Assembly (NCBI GenBank): GCA_034509495.1
Contig: JAVGWO010000026.1
Coordinates: 3,531,879-3,595,878, forward strand
Direction of reading: 5' to 3'
DNA length: 64,000 bases
From: Acestrorhynchus altus
Taxonomy: Eukaryota > Chordata > Actinopteri > Characiformes > Acestrorhynchidae
Positions 59,501-64,000 of this stretch are shown here, one piece after another. Position 1 is the stretch's first letter; each line of letters begins with the position of its first letter. A program made the position numbers and the translations under genes. Below the pieces are notes generated by a model. That model searched no databases and had not been told where the DNA came from. It saw only the letters and a list, made by a program, of their open reading frames with translations.

Positions 59501-62500
59501 GCTCTAGTATTCCAGTCTGGATAGAAGATGAGATACAGTTGGGCACGGAGGAAAAAGGCTCCTATACGGCATACAGACTTTGCAGCTGGGCCTGTAAATC
59601 GTGCACACTCATAGGTTGTCAAAGCTGTCTAATCAGACCACACCTAATCATTTACATATTTGCATGATATGGGTGCGTTATTTTTTTTTATTTATTTTTT
59701 TTTTTTATTTTGGTCAATGGGTGTATAATGTATGCCAGTATCATATACTGTATGATATTTGTAAAATGATAGCTAGCCTGGTTTCACAGCTTATAATGAT
59801 GTCTGTTTCTACATTTTATTGTATTTCTCAAGCAGAGTTTTGAGTGCTTCACTGAAGTCATCCAGAGATCTGTGTAAAGAGCAACTGGCTGTACTGGGTT
59901 GGAGAGATGAGCAGTGGATTGTTCTAGATAAAATCAGTGTGAAGAACCTCCAGAATGGCCTGGTCTCTTTTGAGCTCACAGAGAATTATGAGCGGTATCT
60001 ACTGAACATTTGCTTTCATATTTTCTCAGAAATGCTTGGTGTCCAATTTGCAATGCAATAAATACATTTACACCTTCTTTGTGTTCTAACAGTTTACAAT
60101 GTTCATATATAACATTGAACCAACACACTCCAGCAAACACAGAGAAAACTATCAGCAGAGTTAGTGCCATGACTGCATATTACTGTTTAATCCAGAATGT
60201 TCTACTCCCTTCATAGTGTTCTAACTCCTTTATTCACACGGGGTCATTTGGCTTGTCAGTGGTTCTGATTACCAGTGCTTTAATGTTTGCATCGGTTGAA
60301 CAATTTGTTGAGTCAGAGTGTCTTTTTATTTATTGGTGTCCAGCTGAATGATAGATGCTGATCAGCACTGATGATTTCTGTTTCTCTCTGTGTAGATTGA
60401 TAGTCCTTCGTCTGCTTTCCTCCGTAAGACTATCCAGTTTGGCTTTCTTTGCTCAAGAACTGGAGGAGTCAGTGAAGACATGTGCTGTAACTGTCATCCT
60501 CCATACCAAGCGACAGGACCCAAGCAGTGCAGTGCTAGCTGCCCTACCCAGTAGAGAGCTGAGCTGGGCACTGAATGAACTTAGGGCCCAGGCTTATTGT
60601 GGTCCTCCAGACCCCTCCACTGAGTTCTCCATGAGGGAAGGAGAGCAGCTGCTGCTGAAATTCAGTGGGAACATTACCAGCACAGGTAGCTAATCTGCCA
60701 TGTTTGAGTGAAGGAGAGATGAAAGGGGCATTGTGTTAAAGTTAGTGCTTTGTGGGAGTGTGCAGCCTGAACTTATGGTACAAGGCAGGTACTCATCAAT
60801 CAGCAAAATTAAAGTGGTGCTATAATTCATCAGTGTAGCTGTAATGCTGGTATATTGATTCAGTCAGACACAAGTCTTTTCCACTTTCCGCTCCGGTTTT
60901 TCTGAAACACGTTTTAAATTAAATTAATCTTCACTTGCATTAGATGTTTGCTGGCTGAGCATGTAAAAATAAAATACTAGTAGTTCATCCAACTCTACTG
61001 CTGTCAGTGATAGTAGCTACATAGAGTTATATGTACCACAGCTCAGGAAACTGAAACACATGTGAATGAACACTGTTCCCTTATTAGTATTGTGCTATAT
61101 AGGGCTAGATTCTTTAGATTTCTAAGTAGTGTAGAAAGACAGATGAATTCAGACACTTCTTTATCAGCAATGCACATCAGCAGTGATGGACTGGCCATCG
61201 GGAGAACTGAAAAAAATACTGGTGTGCTGCTATGGGTGTGGGCTGCTAAGAAGGTGAAGGGACCAGTCACATTCTCAACAAAGCTTTAAAGTGTACATTA
61301 AGACAGCAGGGCACTTTTAGTTGAACTGCTGTATCAATGCTTGTGTTGTCTTCCTTAAGTGACATCTCCATTAAGTCTCGTTGAAGTGTTGGTTCAGGAA
61401 TGGGTTTAGTTTTGTCAGCAGTTTTGAATAAGTTTGCAGTCTTTTGTCAATTTACAATAGAAAAGCATTATTGTTTATAATGGGAATATTTTGCACAGTA
61501 TCTCCCAGTAAGGTACATTCATATGAACACAGATAAAAATGATAATAAAATGTTATAATAGAAATAAATTAATAAATAGCCATATACATTCACATGTGTA
61601 AACAAATACATCTAGAATATAAAATAATAAATTAAATAATGATCAATTAAAAATACATTCACAAATAAAATCATTAGTTACTATTAGTATATTATTTGTA
61701 GCATGTACTGAAATGAATTCTACGTGTATAATTGTGTATTTAATTTTGATCCTGAGTGACCAGTAATGCTCATTTGAAACCTTGAGAAATTAACCTTTCA
61801 ACAACACATTAGGCTGGAAAGCTTCAATGCACCATGAAATTTCGTCTCACCATCATTATATATGGGTTTTTTATTTCAACATGGGCTGAACTTAAATAAT
61901 ACACATAAATAATGAATTACAGCAACTACAGACCACCCATCTCAGAGTTCACCAAACATCTTCAATGACTAACTGTATCTGTGATGAGGAACATTTTTTC
62001 TAAACTTGTCCTTAAACAGTAATATTTAATTTGCCTTAATCTGACTGAGTATGTGTGTCCACATATATGTGATTGTGTGCATGTTTGAGCAGGTGACCAG
62101 GGCACAGTGCCACACACAGTCACACTCCACAGTCAGAGAAGGAACTGGCTCTATCTAAAGCTGAAGGAACAGGACCCATTTGGAAACTACAGCTCACCAC
62201 ATTACAAAGGCACAGCTATTCTCTACAGGATCCCCAGAGATCAGCTGGTCTGGAGGGGAGACAGAGCGATCATATCTGAAGATTATAAATTAGAGGCACC
62301 TGTCTGCAAGCTGTCACTCACTCTCCCAAAGGTGAAATGACAATAGTTTCTGTAGTCTCATACTGCTGTATATATCAGAACTGCAATATCGTATGTGATA
62401 TATAGAAGACAAATCCAAACCTTTGTCATACACACCAGAAAGAATCAAATGACAATAGTTCTGGATTTGTCTTCTAGATTAGAAAAAATGAATGACAATA

Positions 62501-63433
62501 GCAATGGCAATTTATTTTGATCTACGAGACCTATCCAGAGCGACTGTCATTTATTCTCTTTGGTAGAGATTAAATATTTGAAATCAAGTCAATTCCATTA
62601 GTTTTCAGTGTATTTTCCAGAAGCAATATATAACACTATAGTCATTTGATTGGTCTGATTATTTTCCAACATTCAAGAATGTTGTCTTTTCGTTTTTCTG
62701 ATCTACAGGACATATTAAAAATGATAGGGATTTTTTTTGTCTGATCCAGAAAAAAGATCTAAAATAATTGTTTATTTTGTCTAAGCCATACTGTTTTTTT
62801 CTGCTTTGTTGTTCTTAGATGTATAGATAATGCTCTGTTTTTTTCCCTTGTTTTAAGACTGTGAAATCTCTGTCCCGATCAATGAGTACAAAAGCCTTAA
62901 GGCATGATCAGACAGGTAAGCACAAATCCACCCTCACTTTCCTTCTCTCTCACTCTCTCCCTGTCTTCACGGCTCTTCACTTTCTTTTGTTCATTCTTGC
63001 CTTTCCTCTCTCATGCTCTTGCTGCCCCGACTCCTAACTCCTGTCTCTTCCAGAGCCTCTCTGTGATGAACTGTTAACCTGGCTCTGTAGCGAGTTGTCA
63101 GAAGAGGATACAGCATTACTGGTCATGTGCCTGCGTCTGCGTCGTTCGACTGTCCAGCTGGCCCGGCTCCGAGCTCCTGACAGCCTCTCTCTGCAGACTT
63201 TCTACATCCTGTCCACCTGGAGGAGAGCCCTGCCCTCTTCTACACCAAAACGCCTCCTACTGGCACACTGTCTAACTCATATTGGCAGGTCAGAGCTGGC
63301 TGCAGAGCTGCTGAGAAGAGGCCCAGCTGTGCATGAAGGAGAGAGGAGACGGCCTGAACCATGGAGATTAAACACATTGAAGAGACCTGTAACAAGCCAT
63401 GGCCACCCACGGCACCCTGTTACACTGGAATGA
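53225..63433 (+). CDS. DTHD1: DTHD1, death domain-containing protein 1 (10 exons, complete)
   Basis: Joined exons: 53225-53546, 53651-54278, 54991-55294, 55403-55582, 59076-59320, 59836-59994, 60396-60685, 62093-62331, 62858-62915, 63054-63433; 2805 nt, 934 residues plus stop, phases consistent throughout. The N-terminal third is a poorly conserved acidic region. Residues about 318-480 read as a ZU5-like domain (CPFPLSIAMPFQASYRGNYR, then SNYGGH|RGSFAVVRVYTLG by junction). A second beta-rich region (about 560-790) follows. The C-terminal 125 residues hold a death domain (LCDELLTWLCSELSEEDTAL to HIGRSELAAELL). ZU5 plus death domain, with ARAP2 as neighbour, identifies DTHD1. Its biochemical role is poorly characterised; relatives with this pair of domains (PIDD1, UNC5, ankyrins) work in signalling scaffolds. 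No signal peptide or membrane segment is seen. Confidence 0.88.
53651..54278 (+). CDS. DTHD1: DTHD1 exon 2 (acidic linker)
   Basis: 628 nt, acceptor CTCTCTTCAG|GTGTC, donor ACAATAGG|GTAAGA, phase 1 in and 2 out. It starts with a helical part (HKLSYITGVIENVLEDVQNI then EKKLHSLTSKLE) and continues as a low-complexity acidic stretch. A second usable donor, GATTGT|GTAAGC, lies at 54247 but does not keep frame with exon 3. Confidence 0.85.
54733..54850 (+). repeat. Unnamed interspersed repeat, copy C (partial)
   Basis: CTTTGTATCTCGGGATCAGT, GTAACCTACAGACATGATAC and CAACAAGTAATCCAGCTC align in order and orientation with copies A (3835) and B (48300). The right-hand blocks are absent. It lies in DTHD1 intron 2. 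Confidence 0.55.
54991..55294 (+). CDS. DTHD1: DTHD1 exon 3 (ZU5-like, first half)
   Basis: 304 nt, donor CACAGG|GTCTGT at phase 0. It encodes PVCYITSPLQVAKLITCQVV, then CPFPLSIAMPFQ and VSYISPTAIESNYGG. The chosen acceptor CTCAGGCAG|T keeps frame with exon 2; the stronger-looking TTTAACAG|ACT ten bases upstream does not. Confidence 0.82.
55403..55582 (+). CDS. DTHD1: DTHD1 exon 4 (ZU5-like, second half)
   Basis: 180 nt, acceptor TCCGTTTTAG|GGTTC, donor GCAACG|GTACTT, phase 0 on both sides. It encodes GSFAVVRVYTLGVFAVVSRL then KETFTIMKRGLSIKLSVD, the FAVVSRL motif being typical of ZU5-family proteins. Confidence 0.88.
55915..56470 (+). pseudogene. Tc1-like transposase relic in DTHD1 intron 4
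   Basis: Starts TACAGTGGTGCTAGAAAAT (Tc1-type end, as at 63918), then GCAAGACAATGACCATAAGC (QDNDHK, second catalytic Asp), TTTTGGAATGTCCTGATCAT and AATCCAATAGACACATGG. About 500 bp remain from an original of about 1.5 kb. Confidence 0.7.
57078..57290 (+). repeat. 30-bp minisatellite, about 7 copies
   Basis: GTCAACCAATCAAGACTCAG followed by CAGCAGTAAA repeats every 30 bp with few changes; all copies stay in one frame (VNQSRLSSSK), but there are no splice sites or homology to suggest it is coding. Confidence 0.9.
57420..57670 (+). pseudogene. Tc1-like N-terminal (helix-turn-helix) relic
   Basis: The translation contains ELSVFEQGMIEGAKWMGHSI then SSPRSTMSHVY, matching the ELSxFERGxIVGxRxxGxSIxEVxxxFxxPRSTVSRVY helix-turn-helix region of fish Tc1-like transposases. 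The catalytic part does not follow on this strand. Confidence 0.65.
57785..58165 (-). pseudogene. Tc1-like transposase relic, opposite strand
   Basis: The minus-strand translation contains NWTLQNWQHVVCSDESQSIL, the W-x-x-W...SDESxF block around the first catalytic Asp, with upstream linker and downstream pieces in other frames. It faces the helix-turn-helix relic at 57420-57670. Confidence 0.6.
59076..59320 (+). CDS. DTHD1: DTHD1 exon 5
   Basis: 245 nt after a 3.5-kb intron, acceptor TTCATCAG|GTACAGC, donor AAATCAG|GTATAT, phase 0 in and 2 out. It encodes VQPVDATLLYTLKCRNGSYH then LLYLNHPSTLIFRRPMTITM and a basic Gly/Ser tail. Confidence 0.85.
59836..59994 (+). CDS. DTHD1: DTHD1 exon 6
   Basis: 159 nt, acceptor TCAAGCAG|AGTTTTG, donor GAGCG|GTATCT, phase 2 in and 2 out. 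It encodes LAVLGWRDEQWIVLDKISVK then NLQNGLVSFELTENYE. Confidence 0.85.
60396..60685 (+). CDS. DTHD1: DTHD1 exon 7
   Basis: 290 nt, acceptor CTCTGTGTAG|ATTGATA, donor AGCACAG|GTAGC, phase 2 in and 1 out. It encodes LIVLRLLSSVRLSSLAFFAQ then ELEESVKTCAVTVILHTK and ELSWALNELRAQAYCGPPD. Confidence 0.87.
60686..62092 (+). other. DTHD1: DTHD1 intron 7
   Basis: 1.4-kb AT-rich intron. The only repeat-like word is GGACTGGCCATCGGGAGAAC at about 61190, resembling the end of a common fish hAT MITE. Nothing else is recognised. Confidence 0.6.
62093..62331 (+). CDS. DTHD1: DTHD1 exon 8
   Basis: 239 nt, acceptor TTTGAGCAG|GTGACC, donor CCCAAAG|GTGAAA, phase 1 in and 0 out. It encodes RRNWLYLKLKEQDPFGNYSS then GTAILYRIPRDQLVWRGD. 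Confidence 0.87.
62858..62915 (+). CDS. DTHD1: DTHD1 exon 9 (microexon-size linker)
   Basis: 58 nt, acceptor CTTGTTTTAAG|ACTG, donor CAGACAG|GTAAGC, phase 0 in and 1 out. It encodes TVKSLSRSMSTKALRHDQT, a basic Ser-rich linker before the death domain. Confidence 0.8.
63054..63433 (+). CDS. DTHD1: DTHD1 exon 10 (death domain and stop)
   Basis: 380 nt, acceptor CTCTTCCAG|AGCCTC preceded by a CT-rich tract, stop TGA at 63431-63433. It encodes EPLCDELLTWLCSELSEEDT, then LARLRAPDSLSLQTFYILST and RLLLAHCLTHIGRSELAAEL, the six-helix death domain, followed by a basic tail of about 35 residues. Confidence 0.9.
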
Positions 63434-63589
63434 AAGGAGATATGTGACAGAAAAGATTCTGTTCAGTGATGCTAGAAACTAATGTTAGTCTACTGACTGG
63501 CATGTGAAGTAATGAGGTAGATAATCATATATGGTAGAACAAGAATTCACAGTGCAGTGCTGCTAGGAAGTTTGCAAACCGTGTACTTG

Positions 63590-63770
63590 TATTACATGAA
63601 AGTATTCACAGCCCACTTTTGTTACAGCTTTATTCCAAAATGGGTTAAATTAAATTTTGTTCCCTGGAAAAATTCTTTAATCGGTACCTTACAATGAGAA
63701 AATGAGAAAGATTTGTTTGAAATCCTTTATTATTAAAAAATAAAACACAAAAATATAACACAGACAGTGT
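63590..63770 (+). mobile_element. Tc1-like terminal inverted repeat, single arm
   Basis: GAAAGTATTCACAGCCCACT, GTTACAGCTTTATTCCAAAA, TTACAATGAGAAAATGAGAA match the arms of the element at 27585-28195. The other arm is outside or lost. Confidence 0.65.
63739..63744 (+). terminator. DTHD1: Candidate poly(A) signal AATAAA for DTHD1
   Basis: The first AATAAA after the DTHD1 stop, 306 nt downstream, inside the Tc1-like arm. An ATTAAA at 63649-63654, in the same arm, is the only other candidate. Confidence 0.35.
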
Positions 63771-64000
63771 ATGTTAATACTACAGGAAGTCTCAAAGAAC
63801 CCCAGGCTGCATTTCAATATAGGAATCATCCCAACTTCAAAATATGGAGGTGGCAGCATCAAAGGATGGCTTGCGATTATTACTGGATCTATGAGTTCTA
63901 AAATGTCTAATGTCAGGGTACAGTGGTGCCTGAAAATTTGTGAACCCTCTAGAATTTTGTAGACGTCTGCATTCAAGTGACCTAAAATATCTGATTTCCC
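63771..64000 (+). mobile_element. Tc1 DDE scrap and start of another Tc1-type end
   Basis: AAAATATGGAGGTGGCAGCA then TCAAAGGATGGCTTG is a (K/H)GGGSI-type transposase scrap; 63918-64000 then starts TACAGTGGTGCCTGAAAAT, a Tc1-type end running off the window. Confidence 0.5.

Overview
The window is nuclear DNA from a vertebrate, almost certainly a teleost fish. It has interrupted genes with GT-AG introns, long introns, many dinucleotide microsatellites and a dense load of decayed Tc1/mariner, hAT, LINE and tRNA-SINE copies of kinds common in fish. Some repeats (a SINE ending in a 'GGATAAGAGTGTCTGCTAAA' tail and a 330-bp non-autonomous repeat) recall characiform/siluriform fishes, but that lineage call is only a guess from memory. 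There are no bacterial operons, CRISPR arrays or prophages.

Two protein-coding genes are supported, transcribed away from each other. On the minus strand, positions 31545 to 4647 hold the first eight coding exons of ARAP2 (SAM domain, linker, PH1 and the start of PH2; 593 codons). The rest of the gene (remaining PH domains, ArfGAP, RhoGAP, RA) must lie beyond the left edge. On the plus strand, 53225 to 63433 holds what looks like a complete ten-exon DTHD1 gene (ZU5-like region and C-terminal death domain; about 934 aa). Every exon junction was read by eye from splice consensus and codon phase. ARAP2 and DTHD1 are also neighbours in human (4p14), so the pair is conserved synteny.

Layout: 1-4646, ARAP2 intron with a LINE 3' end, a Tc1 scrap and one copy of an unnamed repeat; 4647-31446, ARAP2 exons separated by introns rich in microsatellites and transposon relics; 31546-53224, intergenic or ARAP2 5' noncoding space with a chimeric Tc1 copy, a degenerate hAT transposase, SINE and LINE ends, an 870-bp trinucleotide tract, a 40-bp minisatellite and a small CpG-rich patch near 50.4 kb; 53225-63433, DTHD1, whose 10-kb region between exons 4 and 5 is reduced to about 3.5 kb of Tc1 relics and a 30-bp minisatellite; 63434-64000, 3' flank made of Tc1-like ends.

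I found no convincing undescribed biological system. The items most worth a second look are an unnamed three-copy interspersed repeat, two exon junctions where the best splice acceptor is out of frame, an acceptor whose polypyrimidine tract is a microsatellite, a candidate distal 5' exon and CTCF-like site for ARAP2, and a DTHD1 3' end whose only visible poly(A) signals come from a transposon.
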